Positions 17,012 to 25,330 of a stretch of 64,000 nt of DNA are shown in pieces (position 1 is the stretch's first letter; each line of letters opens with the position of its first letter). The stretch is from Mesorhizobium sp. YIM 152430 (GTDB lineage Bacteria; Pseudomonadota; Alphaproteobacteria; Rhizobiales; Rhizobiaceae), in NCBI RefSeq assembly GCF_029210365.1, contig NZ_JARGES010000046.1:62001-126000 (forward strand), written 5' to 3'. A program made the position numbers and the translations under genes. The notes under the pieces are model-generated. The model saw nothing but the letters and a program-made list of their open reading frames with translations, ran no database searches and was not told the DNA's origin.

Positions 17012-17497
17012 ATGGTGATGACAAATATGGGTGATGGTGAGCAGATCGACGGTTTTGACCGCAAGATACTCGCGCTCTTGCAGGAAGATGCGCGGCTGAC
17101 GAACGGCGATCTTTCCGAGCGCGTGCATCTGTCCGCCTCGCAATGCTCGCGGCGGCGCCAGCGGCTGGAGGAGGCGGGCTTCATCAAGGGCTATCGCGCG
17201 ACGCTCGATCGCGACCGGCTGGGGTTCCCGCTCGTCAATGTCATCTCGGTCACGCTCGCCACCCACAATAGGGACAATGCGCGCCGCTTTTCCGAACTTT
17301 TGGCGCGCCTGCCGCAGGTGCAGGAAGCCTATGCGCTGACCGGCGAGATGGACTATTTTCTGAAAGTCGTGACGCCGGACCTGAAATCGCTCGCCGAGTT
17401 CGTCAACGAGGTGCTGCTGCCGCACGAATCCGTGCAGCATGTGAAGACGGCGATCGTGCTCCAGACATTGAAGGAGACGGATGCGCTGCCGCTGTGA
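17012..17497 (+). CDS. Lrp/AsnC-family transcriptional regulator
   Basis: A 161-residue regulator with an N-terminal helix-turn-helix (DGFDRKILALLQEDARLTNGDLSERVHLSASQCSRRRQRLEEAGFIKGYRA) and a C-terminal RAM ligand-binding domain (VQEAYALTGEMDYFLKVVTPDLKSLAEFVNEVLL). It is divergent from hppD, so control of tyrosine or aromatic catabolism with an amino acid as effector is likely. The start is uncertain: ATG at 17012, 17018 and 17027 are all in frame and none has a strong ribosome-binding site. Confidence 0.88.
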   Translation: MVMTNMGDGEQIDGFDRKILALLQEDARLTNGDLSERVHLSASQCSRRRQRLEEAGFIKGYRATLDRDRLGFPLVNVISVTLATHNRDNARRFSELLARLPQVQEAYALTGEMDYFLKVVTPDLKSLAEFVNEVLLPHESVQHVKTAIVLQTLKETDALPL

Positions 17498-17617
17498 TGT
17501 GTTACGAAAATTCCGCAGAACGGCTCTTTATTGTTACATAAATCCATGTAGGATCGCGCGTCGAGGATCGGCTAATATCGGGAGAACTGCCGGTCCGCAT
17601 CATCAGGGAGGAAATCG

Positions 17618-18667
17618 ATGCAGATGAAGAGTTTCAAGGCGGCGCTTGCCGCCGGCGTGCTGGCCTCGGCGACGTGGCTGGCCGGTTCGACGTCGGTGCT
17701 GGCGCAGGAGGTGACGCTGCGGCTGCACCACTTCCTGCCCGCACAGGCCACCGTGCCAATGCAAGTCCTCGACGTGTGGGCCGACAAGGTCGAGGCCGAT
17801 TCCGGCGATCGCATCAAGATCGAACGCTACCCGGCCATGCAGCTTGGCGGTACGCCGCCGCAGCTTTACGATCAGGCGGCCGAGGGCACGGTCGACATCG
17901 TGTGGACTCTGCCCGGCAACACGCCTGGCCGCTTTCCGTCCGTCGAGGTCTTCGAACTTCCCTTCATGATGACCAATGCCGAGGCAACCTCGCGCGCCTA
18001 TTGGGACGTCTTCGACAAGCATCTGCGCGATACCGAATTCGCCGACACGCACATTCTGGCGACCTGGGTTCATGGTCCGGGCATCCTGCACACCAAGGAG
18101 CCGGTCGAGTCCATGGAGGATCTTGCCGGCATGAAGGTGCGCGCCCCGACCCGTGTCATCAACTCTCTTCTGGGCGAACTCGGCGCGACGCCGATCGGAA
18201 TGCCGATCCCGCAGGTTCCCGAATCGCTCTCGAAGGGCGTCATCGACGGTGCGGTGGTGCCCTGGGAGGTGACGACCGCGCTGCGCGTGCCGGAACTCGT
18301 CAAGAACCACACCGAGTTCGGCGGCGACCACGCGCTTTATACGACGACCTTCGTGCTGGCCATGAACAAGGCCAAATATGACAGCCTGCCGGACGATCTG
18401 AAGGCGGTCATCGACGAGAACTCGGGGGCCGAACTCTCCGCCTTCGCCGGCCGGACCCAGCAGGAATACGACGCACCGGGCCGAAAGCTCGCTGTCGAGG
18501 CGTCCAACAACATCATCGAACTGTCGGATGAGGAAACGGCGAAGTGGCAGGAGGCCGCACAGCCGGTCATCGACAACTGGGTGGCCGAGATGGACGGCAG
18601 GGGGCTCGAGGGCCAGGAACTGCTCGACGAGGCGCGCGGGCTGATCGAGCAATACACCAGCCAGTAG
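17618..18667 (+). CDS. TRAP transporter substrate-binding protein (DctP family)
   Basis: A 349-residue periplasmic binding protein. A signal peptide ending at VLAQE (about residue 31) precedes the DctP fold: VTLRLHHFLPAQATVPMQVLDVWADKVEADSGDRIKIERYPAMQLGG, then MEDLAGMKVRAPTRVINSLLGELGATPIGMPIPQ, where the conserved Arg of the family binds a carboxylate. It lies just after hppD/lrp, so an aromatic or keto acid is a plausible ligand, but this is inference. AGGAGGAAATCG before the ATG is a very strong ribosome-binding site, as expected for the abundant binding protein. Confidence 0.9.
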   Translation: MQMKSFKAALAAGVLASATWLAGSTSVLAQEVTLRLHHFLPAQATVPMQVLDVWADKVEADSGDRIKIERYPAMQLGGTPPQLYDQAAEGTVDIVWTLPGNTPGRFPSVEVFELPFMMTNAEATSRAYWDVFDKHLRDTEFADTHILATWVHGPGILHTKEPVESMEDLAGMKVRAPTRVINSLLGELGATPIGMPIPQVPESLSKGVIDGAVVPWEVTTALRVPELVKNHTEFGGDHALYTTTFVLAMNKAKYDSLPDDLKAVIDENSGAELSAFAGRTQQEYDAPGRKLAVEASNNIIELSDEETAKWQEAAQPVIDNWVAEMDGRGLEGQELLDEARGLIEQYTSQ

Positions 18668-18678
18668 CTGGAAAATGA

Positions 18679-18701
18679 GGGCGGAACTGCGGTTTCCGCC
18701 C
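18679..18701 (+). terminator. Hairpin between TRAP binding protein and permease genes
   Basis: Perfect 8-bp stem GGGCGGAA / TTCCGCCC with a 7-base loop, 12 bases after the dctP-type stop, followed downstream by CTTTTTCG. In binding-protein operons such hairpins often give partial termination or mRNA protection and so lower permease levels. That role is inferred here. Confidence 0.5.
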
Positions 18702-18882
18702 GCCCCATCTTCCTTTTTCGTGCGCGCGGGTGCAGGCTTTCGCGCATGGTGCCGCGTCGCGCGGGCATCTTGATTGCCAACGTTATGTCCTATAACAATT
18801 TGCGCCGAGGAGTCGATTGCTCCGGGAGAAACGCGGCTGTAGCGTTGCTGCCGTGGAGCGATGTGTTTCGAGGGAGGAGAGG

Positions 18883-19413
18883 ATGAACCTCTCGGCGATC
18901 ATGACGTGGCTTGCCCGCGGGCTTGCGATCATCGGCGGGCTGGCCCTGGTCGCGATCACGCTCATCACGGTCGTCTCGATCACGGGGCGCGGGCTGAGTT
19001 CGCTCGGGCTGAAGCCCGTGCCGGGCGATTTCGAACTCGTCGAGGCCGGCACGGCCTTCGCGATCTTCGCATTCCTGCCCTGGTGCCAGTTGATGCGCGG
19101 ACACGCGACCGTCGACGTCTTCACCAGCTTTTTTCCGCCGGCCGTCAACCGGGTGATCGATTTCGTCGCCGAACTCCTGATGACGGCGGTGATCACCTTG
19201 ATCGCGGTTCAGCTCTGGCATGGCATGTGGGACAAGGTGCGGTATCGCGAGACGACCTTCATCCTGCAATTCCCGGTCTGGTGGGGCTTTGCGGCGGCCA
19301 TGGCGGCGGTCTGCGTCGCCGTCATCGTTTCGTTCTACGTTCTTTACGTCCGCTTTCAGGAAGTGCGGACCGGCCGCAATATTCTCGGCGCCGGCCAGGG
19401 GGCAATCCATTGA
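18883..19413 (+). CDS. TRAP transporter small permease (DctQ family)
   Basis: A 176-residue inner-membrane protein with four hydrophobic segments: LARGLAIIGGLALVAITLITVVSI, LVEAGTAFAIFAFLPWCQLM, FVAELLMTAVITLIAVQLW and WWGFAAAMAAVCVAVIVSFYVLYV. It also has the family sequence FLPWCQLMRGHATVDVF. It pairs with the large permease in sodium- or proton-driven import of organic acids. ATG 18883 follows AGGGAGGAGAGG; an upstream in-frame ATG at 18817 is not supported. The stop overlaps the TTG start of the large permease. Confidence 0.88.
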   Translation: MNLSAIMTWLARGLAIIGGLALVAITLITVVSITGRGLSSLGLKPVPGDFELVEAGTAFAIFAFLPWCQLMRGHATVDVFTSFFPPAVNRVIDFVAELLMTAVITLIAVQLWHGMWDKVRYRETTFILQFPVWWGFAAAMAAVCVAVIVSFYVLYVRFQEVRTGRNILGAGQGAIH

Positions 19414-20732
19414 GCAATCTCGAACTCGGCCTGTGGTCGTTCCCGGCCCTGCTCGTCCTGATCTTCCTGCGCATTCCCATCGCCCTCGCCATGTTGCTGA
19501 CCGGGCTCGTCGGAACCTATCTCATCATGGGCTCGCCGACCCCCATCCTGTCGCGCCTCAAGGGCGAGACCTATTCGACCTTTTCCAGCTATTCGCTGTC
19601 GATCATCCCGCTTTTCCTCTTGATGGGCCAGTTCGCCTCGCTGGGCGGCATGTCGCAGTCGCTGTTCAACGCCGCCAATTCCTGGCTCGGCCACCGCAAG
19701 GGCGGTGTCGCCATGTCGGCCATCGGCGCCTGCGCGGGCTTCGGCGCGATCTGCGGCTCGTCGCTCGCGACGGCCGCGACGATGGCGCAGGTCGCGCTTC
19801 CCGAGCTCAAGCGCTACGGCTATTCCGGCGCGCTGGCGACCGGCACGCTGGCCGCCGGCGGCACGCTCGGCATCCTGATCCCGCCCTCGGTCGTGCTGGT
19901 CATCTACGCGATCCTGGCCGAACAGAACATCGCCAAGCTTTTCGTGGCCGCCTTCGTGCCCGGTATGCTCGCCGCCATCGGCTACATGATCGCCATCGCG
20001 ATCTATGTCCGCGTCTATCCTGAATCCGCAGGATCGAGCGAGCGCCAGCCCTATGGCCGGCGTTTCCGCGCGCTGTTCGAGGTGTGGCCGGTCCTTCTCG
20101 TCTTCATCGCGGTTGTCGGCGGCATCTATACGGGCTGGTTCACGCCGACCGAGGCCGCCGCCGTGGGTGCGGCCGGAACCGGGCTCATCGCATGGATCAA
20201 TGGCGGCCTGACGAGGAAGACGCTGGTTGATTCCATCCTGATGACGGCGTCGGCCAGCGCGATGATCTTCTTCATCGTCTTCGGCGCGGCCTTCTACAAT
20301 TCCTTCCTCGCCTTGTCGCAGATGCCGGTCGCGGCCGCGACCTTCATCACCAGCCAGGGCTTCGACCCGATGATGGTGATGATCGGCATTCTGGTCTTCT
20401 ACATCGTGCTCGGCTGCTTCATGGATTCGCTGTCCATGATCCTTCTGACGATCCCGATCTTCTTCCCGATCGTCTCGCAGCTCGACTATGGCCTCGGGCC
20501 GGAGGAATTCGCGCTCTGGTTCGGCATTCTCGTGCTGATCGTGGTCGAGGTCGGGCTGATCACGCCGCCGGTCGGCATGAACCTCTTCGTCATCAATTCC
20601 ATGGATCGGTCGACGCCGATCATGCAGACCTACAAGGGCGTCATGCCGTTCGTGACGAGCGATGCGATCCGCACGATCATCCTGCTCGCCTTCCCGGTGA
20701 TCACGCTTTACCTGGTGCGGCTGCTTTATTGA
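19410..20732 (+). CDS. TRAP transporter large permease (DctM family), TTG start
   Basis: A 440-residue, about 12-segment membrane protein of the DctM/ion-transporter superfamily. Typical signatures are GACAGFGAICGSSLATAATMAQVALPELKRYGYSGALATGTLAAGGTLGILIPPS and the C-terminal LITPPVGMNLFVINSM. The start is TTG at 19410, overlapping the small-permease stop by 4 bases with AGGGGG six bases upstream. The frame continues upstream through the small-permease gene, but those residues are not DctM-like. It completes a full TRAP system with the two preceding genes. Confidence 0.9.
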   Translation: MSNLELGLWSFPALLVLIFLRIPIALAMLLTGLVGTYLIMGSPTPILSRLKGETYSTFSSYSLSIIPLFLLMGQFASLGGMSQSLFNAANSWLGHRKGGVAMSAIGACAGFGAICGSSLATAATMAQVALPELKRYGYSGALATGTLAAGGTLGILIPPSVVLVIYAILAEQNIAKLFVAAFVPGMLAAIGYMIAIAIYVRVYPESAGSSERQPYGRRFRALFEVWPVLLVFIAVVGGIYTGWFTPTEAAAVGAAGTGLIAWINGGLTRKTLVDSILMTASASAMIFFIVFGAAFYNSFLALSQMPVAAATFITSQGFDPMMVMIGILVFYIVLGCFMDSLSMILLTIPIFFPIVSQLDYGLGPEEFALWFGILVLIVVEVGLITPPVGMNLFVINSMDRSTPIMQTYKGVMPFVTSDAIRTIILLAFPVITLYLVRLLY

Positions 20733-20744
20733 GGTCGGCTGACA

Positions 20745-20785
20745 TACCTCCAATTTGTGATACGCTGTATTACAAATTGGAGGTA
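20745..20785. promoter_or_regulatory. Near-perfect palindrome covering the ParD-like antitoxin ribosome-binding site
   Basis: Arms TACCTCCAATTTGT (20745-20758) and ACAAATTGGAGGTA (20772-20785) are exact complements, and the inner ATAC/GTAT pair extends the symmetry to 41 bp with one mismatch. It ends 5 bases before the antitoxin ATG, so the right arm contains the GGAGG ribosome-binding site. It probably serves as the operator for the ribbon-helix-helix antitoxin. As RNA it would also hide the ribosome-binding site. Confidence 0.65.
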
Positions 20786-20790
20786 CCTCA

Positions 20791-21051
20791 ATGACCAAGC
20801 CCCCCTTGTCCGATCCGATCGCCATCAGGCTTCCGGAAGACATGCTGTCCCAGATCATGGGGATCGCCCAAACCTGCGACAGATCCCGCAGTTGGGTGAT
20901 CGTCCGCGCGCTGAAGCTCTATCTCGCGTCCGAGGGTGCGGACATCCTTGCGGTCAGTGCCGGTCGTAACGAAGCCGAGGCAGGAGTGACAGAGGACATG
21001 GATCAGGTCCTGCGCGAGGTGAGCGAACTCATCGGACGGCGCGTTGCCTAG
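20791..21051 (+). CDS. Ribbon-helix-helix antitoxin (CopG/ParD-like)
   Basis: An 86-residue protein. It begins PIAIRLPEDMLSQIMGIAQTCDRSRSWVIVRALKLYLASEG, a ribbon-helix-helix DNA-binding domain (beta strand IAIRLP, two helices with the SRSWVI turn), followed by an acidic C-terminal tail likely to bind the toxin. It overlaps the ParE-like gene by 8 bases. The palindrome directly upstream fits autoregulation by this fold. Confidence 0.82.
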   Translation: MTKPPLSDPIAIRLPEDMLSQIMGIAQTCDRSRSWVIVRALKLYLASEGADILAVSAGRNEAEAGVTEDMDQVLREVSELIGRRVA

Positions 21052-21361
21052 AGTTCGCCTGTCGGCTCAGGCAGCGGTTTATCTGAGGGCCGGAGCGCAT
21101 TATCTGCGCCGGCACAGCAGGCGCGCCGCCGAAGCATTTGTTCTGCGAATGCAGGAGGCGCGCACGAACCTCGCCCGTTTTCCCGACATCGGAGTGGGAA
21201 GCGCTCGACTGCCTGTGCCTGGCGCACGCCGCCTGATCGTCGGCGACTATGTGCTCGACTACGACTATTCCGACGATGTGGTCACGGTCCTCGCGATCCG
21301 ACATGGTCGGCAACAACCATCCGATATCGAGCCGGACGAAGACTTCGATTACGAAGCCTGA
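21044..21361 (+). CDS. ParE/RelE-family toxin, TTG start
   Basis: A 105-residue toxin of the RelE/ParE superfamily: VRLSAQAAVYLRAGAHYLRRHSRRAAEAFVLRMQEARTNLARFPDIGVGSA, then RRLIVGDYVLDYDYSDDVVTVLAIRHGRQQP, the conserved C-terminal strand pattern. ParE members poison gyrase and RelE members cut mRNA; which applies here cannot be told. The start is TTG at 21044, inside the antitoxin gene. It ends three bases before the convergent TIGR01244 gene. Confidence 0.8.
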   Translation: MPRVRLSAQAAVYLRAGAHYLRRHSRRAAEAFVLRMQEARTNLARFPDIGVGSARLPVPGARRLIVGDYVLDYDYSDDVVTVLAIRHGRQQPSDIEPDEDFDYEA

Positions 21362-21364
21362 GAC

Positions 21365-21703
21365 CTACAGCCCCATCTGCCGGATCGCGGCATGGAGGTT
21401 GGCGCAGCGCGTGCCGGAACGGCAATAGGCGAGGACGGGCTTGGGCAGTTCCTTCAGGAGCGCGGCCTGGTCGCGGGCGTTGTCCTCGGTCATCTGGCCG
21501 GAAATCACCGGCAAGTGGCGGAAGGCGAGCCCGGCTTCCTCGGCCGCCTTGCGGATGATGTCGACCGAAGGCTGGCCGGGATCCTCGTTATCGGGACGGT
21601 TGCACACGATGCTCTTGAAGCCGGCGCCGGCGATCAGCGGCACATGCTCGACCCCGATCTGCGGGGCGACCGAGTAGTCCTCGGTGATCTGGCGGATTTC
21701 CAT
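21365..21703 (-). CDS. TIGR01244-type sulfur transferase/phosphatase (single domain)
   Basis: A 112-residue protein of the beta-lactamase-hydrolase-like family: MEIRQITEDYSVAPQIGVEHVPLIAGAGFKSIVCNRPDNEDPGQPS, a P-loop-like YCRSGTRCANLH near the C-terminus with the nucleophilic Cys, and the general shape of dual-specificity phosphatases. In Hyphomicrobiales the family has been linked to sulfide or persulfide chemistry, alone or fused to an MBL domain; here it is alone. ATG 21703 follows AGGAGACGAG. It lies 78 bases after the last gene of the beta-oxidation operon and could be read through from it. Confidence 0.8.
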   Translation of the reverse strand: MEIRQITEDYSVAPQIGVEHVPLIAGAGFKSIVCNRPDNEDPGQPSVDIIRKAAEEAGLAFRHLPVISGQMTEDNARDQAALLKELPKPVLAYCRSGTRCANLHAAIRQMGL

Positions 21704-21781
21704 GTCTCGTCTCCTGCGCGCGCCTGTCGGGGCCGCAGATGTGGCATGGCCGGCAGCGCGAGGCAACCGGCCATGAATGGC

Positions 21782-22924
21782 TCAGGCGGCCTCGAAGAGC
21801 CCTTGCCCGCGGGCCAGCGCGCGGAGGTGAAAGTCGCCGTCGCCGAACTGCGTGTCGATCATCGTCATGCGCTTGAAGTAGTGGCCGACCGCATATTCCA
21901 TCGTCATGCCGACGCCGCCATGGAGCTGGATCGCGTTCTCGCCGCACACCCGCCCGCCGCGCCCGATCTCGGCCTTGGCGGCGTGCATGGCCTGCGCGCG
22001 GGCATCCGCGTCGTCGCTGTCGGCCATCATGGTTGCGTAGTGCGTGATCGAGCGCGCCTGCTCGATCGCGACATACATGTCGACGGCCGCGTGCTGAAGC
22101 ACCTGGAACGCGCCGATGGGAACGCCGAACTGCTTGCGCACCTTGAGATAGTCGACTGTCAGCTCGTGCATCGCCGACATGACGCCGATGGATTCGGCCG
22201 ACAGGGCCGCGATGGCGCCGTCGACGGTTTTCTTCAAGGCGGGCAGGCCGTTTGCGGGATCGCCGAGCGCTTCGGCGGGCACGTTGTCGAGGCTGAGTTC
22301 GGCCGCGCGCGAACCGTCCTGCGTCGGGTAGCCGCGCCGCGTCAGCCCCTCGGCCGCCCCATCGACGAGGAAGAGCCCGATGCCGTTCTCGTCGCGGACG
22401 TCGCCGGACGTGCGGGCGACGACGATGATCCTGTCGGCCGCCTCGCCATGCAGGACGACGCTCTTCTGGCCGGTGAGCCGCCAGCCGTCGCCGTCCTTCA
22501 CCGCCTTCGTCTCGACATGGTGGAGGTCGTAGCGCGAATTGCGCTCGGTGTGCGCCATCGCGAGCTTCAGCGACCCTTCGGCGATCTGCGGCACGAGTTC
22601 GGCCCGCTGGTCGGCCGAAGCCGCCGCCTTGAGCGCGCCGCCGCCGAGGATGACGGTGGCGAAATAGGGCTCGAGCGCGAGTGCCCGGCCGAGCAATTCC
22701 ATCACGATCATGGTCTCGACCGGCGTGCCGCCCAGCCCGCCATCTTCCTCGGCAAAGGGCAGGGCCATCAGCCCCATCTCGGCATAGGCGTTCCACATCT
22801 CGGCGCTGAAGCCGGCGGGGTCCGCCATGTATTTCCTGCGCTGCTCGAAGCCGTAGGAGTCTTTCAAGAGGCGGTCGAGGGAGTCCTTGAGCATGGATTG
22901 CTCGTCGGAAAGGTCAAAGTCCAT
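21782..22924 (-). CDS. Acyl-CoA dehydrogenase family protein (second of a pair)
   Basis: A 380-residue member of the acyl-CoA dehydrogenase superfamily. N-terminal MDFDLSDEQSMLKDSLDRLLKDSYGFEQRR, middle LAMAHTERNSRYDLHHVETKAVKDGDGWRLTGQKSVVLHG, and the family loop NAIQLHGGVGMTMEYAVGHYFKRM. The usual C-terminal YEGT catalytic Glu is absent (the segment reads MIDTQFGDGDFHLR). It follows a 400-residue dehydrogenase by 11 bases. Two-gene acyl-CoA dehydrogenases that work as heteromers are known, for example in steroid side-chain degradation. The substrate is unknown. Confidence 0.85.
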   Translation of the reverse strand: MDFDLSDEQSMLKDSLDRLLKDSYGFEQRRKYMADPAGFSAEMWNAYAEMGLMALPFAEEDGGLGGTPVETMIVMELLGRALALEPYFATVILGGGALKAAASADQRAELVPQIAEGSLKLAMAHTERNSRYDLHHVETKAVKDGDGWRLTGQKSVVLHGEAADRIIVVARTSGDVRDENGIGLFLVDGAAEGLTRRGYPTQDGSRAAELSLDNVPAEALGDPANGLPALKKTVDGAIAALSAESIGVMSAMHELTVDYLKVRKQFGVPIGAFQVLQHAAVDMYVAIEQARSITHYATMMADSDDADARAQAMHAAKAEIGRGGRVCGENAIQLHGGVGMTMEYAVGHYFKRMTMIDTQFGDGDFHLRALARGQGLFEAA

Positions 22925-22935
22925 TTGGGTATTCC

Positions 22936-24138
22936 TTAGAGCCCGAGCACCGCCTTGGCGATGATGTTCTTCTGGATCTCGTTCGAGCCGCCATAGATCG
23001 AGACCTTACGATAGTTGAAATAGCCCGGCGCGGCGGTGGCGGCGTAGTCGGGTTCGATCGGCAGTTCGTTGGACCCGTCCAGGTCGCCCGAATGGTAGGG
23101 CATGGCGTGCGGACCCATCACCTGCATCAGAAGATGCGTGGTCGCCTGCTGGATTTGCGAGCCCTTGATCTTGAGGATCGAGGAGGCGGGATCCGGTTTG
23201 CCGGTATTGCCGCGTTTGGCATCGGCCGCGACGACGCGAAGCTGAGTGAGTTCCAGCGCCTTCAAATCGATCTCGACGGAGGCGAGCTTTTCGCGGAACC
23301 GCTCGTCCTCGATCAGCGGCCGGCCGGCGGACATCTCCTTCGCAGCCAGTTCGCGGATGCGGGCGATCCGCTGCTTTGACATGCCGACGCGGGCGATGTT
23401 GACGCGTTCATTGCCGAGCAGGAACTTGGCATAGTCCCAGCCCTTGTTCTCCTCGCCGACGAGGTTTTCGACCGGCACCTTGACGTCGGTCAGGAACACC
23501 TCGTTGATCTCGCGTCCGCCGTCGATGGTGACGATGGGGCGAACCTCGATGCCGGGCGTCTTCATGTCGATCAGAAGGAAGGAGATGCCCGACTGCTTCT
23601 TGGCGTCCGGATCGGTGCGCACGAGGCAGAAGATCCAGTCGGCATATTGCGCCAGCGTCGTCCAGGTCTTCTGGCCGTTGACGATATAGTGGTCGCCGTC
23701 ACGCACGGCCTTCGTCTTGAGCGAGGCGAGGTCGGATCCGGCGCCCGGCTCGGAAAAGCCCTGGCACCACCAGTCGTCGAGATTGGCGATGCGCGGCAAA
23801 TAGTGCGCCTTCTGCGCCTCGTTGCCGAAGGTGTAGATGACCGGGCCGACCATGTTGACGCCGAAGGCGAGCGGCTGCGGCGCCGGCCATTTCTGCGTTT
23901 CTTCGAGGTAGATATATTGCCGCATCGGGTCCCAGCCCGTGCCGCCATGTTCGACCGGCCAGTGCGGCACCGCCCATCCCTTCTCGTTGAGGATGCGCGA
24001 CCAGGTGACGAGGTCGTCCTTGTCCATATGCTCGCCGTCGATCAGCTTCCGGCGGATGTCGGCGGGCAGCTTGTCCTTCAGGAACTGGCGCACCTCGTCG
24101 CGGAAGGCGAGTTCCTCGGATGTATAACGAAGGTCCAT
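22936..24138 (-). CDS. Acyl-CoA dehydrogenase family protein (first of a pair)
   Basis: A 400-residue acyl-CoA dehydrogenase. N-terminal MDLRYTSEELAFRDEVRQFLKDKLPADIRRK, FAD-binding segment QGFSEPGAGSDLASLKTKAVRDGDHYIVNGQKTWTTLAQYADWIFCLVRTD, and C-terminal VSIYGGSNEIQKNIIAKAVLGL. In place of the common YEGT motif it has YGGSNEIQ, the subfamily often found with a smaller dehydrogenase partner. It lies 10 bases after the thiolase and 11 before the second dehydrogenase, in the same operon. It should oxidise the acyl-CoA made by the upstream ligase; chain type is not predictable. Confidence 0.88.
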   Translation of the reverse strand: MDLRYTSEELAFRDEVRQFLKDKLPADIRRKLIDGEHMDKDDLVTWSRILNEKGWAVPHWPVEHGGTGWDPMRQYIYLEETQKWPAPQPLAFGVNMVGPVIYTFGNEAQKAHYLPRIANLDDWWCQGFSEPGAGSDLASLKTKAVRDGDHYIVNGQKTWTTLAQYADWIFCLVRTDPDAKKQSGISFLLIDMKTPGIEVRPIVTIDGGREINEVFLTDVKVPVENLVGEENKGWDYAKFLLGNERVNIARVGMSKQRIARIRELAAKEMSAGRPLIEDERFREKLASVEIDLKALELTQLRVVAADAKRGNTGKPDPASSILKIKGSQIQQATTHLLMQVMGPHAMPYHSGDLDGSNELPIEPDYAATAAPGYFNYRKVSIYGGSNEIQKNIIAKAVLGL

Positions 24139-24148
24139 TTCGGTCTCC

Positions 24149-25330
24149 TCAAACGATCTCGAACAGCCCCGCCGCGCCCATGCCGCCGCCCACGCACATG
24201 GTCACGACGGCATATTTGACGCCGCGGCGCTTGCCTTCGATCAGCGCATGGCCGGAAAGGCGGGCGCCCGACATGCCGTAGGGATGGCCGAGCGCGATGG
24301 CGCCGCCATTGACGTTGAGCCTGGCCGGGTCGATGCCGAGCTTGTCGCGGCAATAGATGACCTGCACGGCGAACGCCTCGTTCAGTTCCCAAAGGCCGAT
24401 GTCGTCGACGGTGAGGCCGTGGCGCTCGAGCAGGCGCGGCACGGCGAAGACGGGGCCGATGCCCATCTCGTCGGGCTCGCAGCCGGCGACGTTGAAGCCG
24501 CGCATGATGCCGAGCGGGGTCAGCCCGCGCCGCTGCGCTTCCTTGTCGCTCATCATGACATGGGCCGACGCGCCATCGGAAAGCTGGCTGGCATTGCCGG
24601 CGGTGATCGTCCCGCCCTCGCGCACCGGCTTGAGGCCGGCGAGGCCCTCGGCGGTCGTCTCGGCGCGCGGGCCTTCGTCATGCGCGATCTCGACGTCCCT
24701 GTGCGAGATTTCCTTGGTCTCCTTGTCGACGACGGCCATGCGCGTCTTCATCGGCGCGATCTCGTCATTGAACCTGCCCGCCTCGCGGGCGGCGGCGACG
24801 CGGCGCTGGCTTTCGAGGCCGTATTCGTCCTGTTGCTCGCGGGTGATGCCGTAGCGCTTGCCGACATTTTCGGCCGTGTCGATCATCGGCAGATAGACGT
24901 CGCCGACCGAGCCCGTCAGCGACTTGTCGACGAGGCGGAAGGTGTTGCGGTGGTCGTTCTGGACGAGCGAGATGGATTCGACGCCGCCGGCGATGCCGAC
25001 CGGGACGCCATCGTTGCGGATGGCATTGGCGAGCAGTGCCATGGACTGCATTCCCGACGAACACTGGCGGTCGATCGTGGTGCCGGCCGCCGTTACCGGG
25101 AGCCCGGCGACGAGCGCGGCGCGGCGCGCGACATTAAGGCCGGTCGTCCCTTCCTGCATGGCGCAGCCCATGATGACATCCTCGATCTCGCTCCCGTCGA
25201 CCTTGGCGCGGGCGAGCGCGTTGCGGATGGCGTGCGCGGCGAGGTCCGCCCCGGACGTGTCGTTGAAGCCGCCGCGATAGGCTTTGCCGATCGGCGTGCG
25301 GGCGGTCGAGACGATGACGGCGTCTGTCAT
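24149..25330 (-). CDS. Acetyl-CoA C-acyltransferase (3-ketoacyl-CoA thiolase)
   Basis: A 393-residue degradative thiolase. The nucleophilic Cys is C90 ([13 protein letters not shown]), His is H349 in [12 protein letters not shown] and the second Cys is C379 in [15 protein letters not shown], so the active site is complete. GHPYGMSG replaces the common GHPLGASG, marking a distinct subgroup. It cleaves 3-ketoacyl-CoA with CoA at the end of each beta-oxidation round. Its ATG overlaps the ligase stop (ATGA), tying the two genes together. Confidence 0.92.
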   Translation of the reverse strand: MTDAVIVSTARTPIGKAYRGGFNDTSGADLAAHAIRNALARAKVDGSEIEDVIMGCAMQEGTTGLNVARRAALVAGLPVTAAGTTIDRQCSSGMQSMALLANAIRNDGVPVGIAGGVESISLVQNDHRNTFRLVDKSLTGSVGDVYLPMIDTAENVGKRYGITREQQDEYGLESQRRVAAAREAGRFNDEIAPMKTRMAVVDKETKEISHRDVEIAHDEGPRAETTAEGLAGLKPVREGGTITAGNASQLSDGASAHVMMSDKEAQRRGLTPLGIMRGFNVAGCEPDEMGIGPVFAVPRLLERHGLTVDDIGLWELNEAFAVQVIYCRDKLGIDPARLNVNGGAIALGHPYGMSGARLSGHALIEGKRRGVKYAVVTMCVGGGMGAAGLFEIV

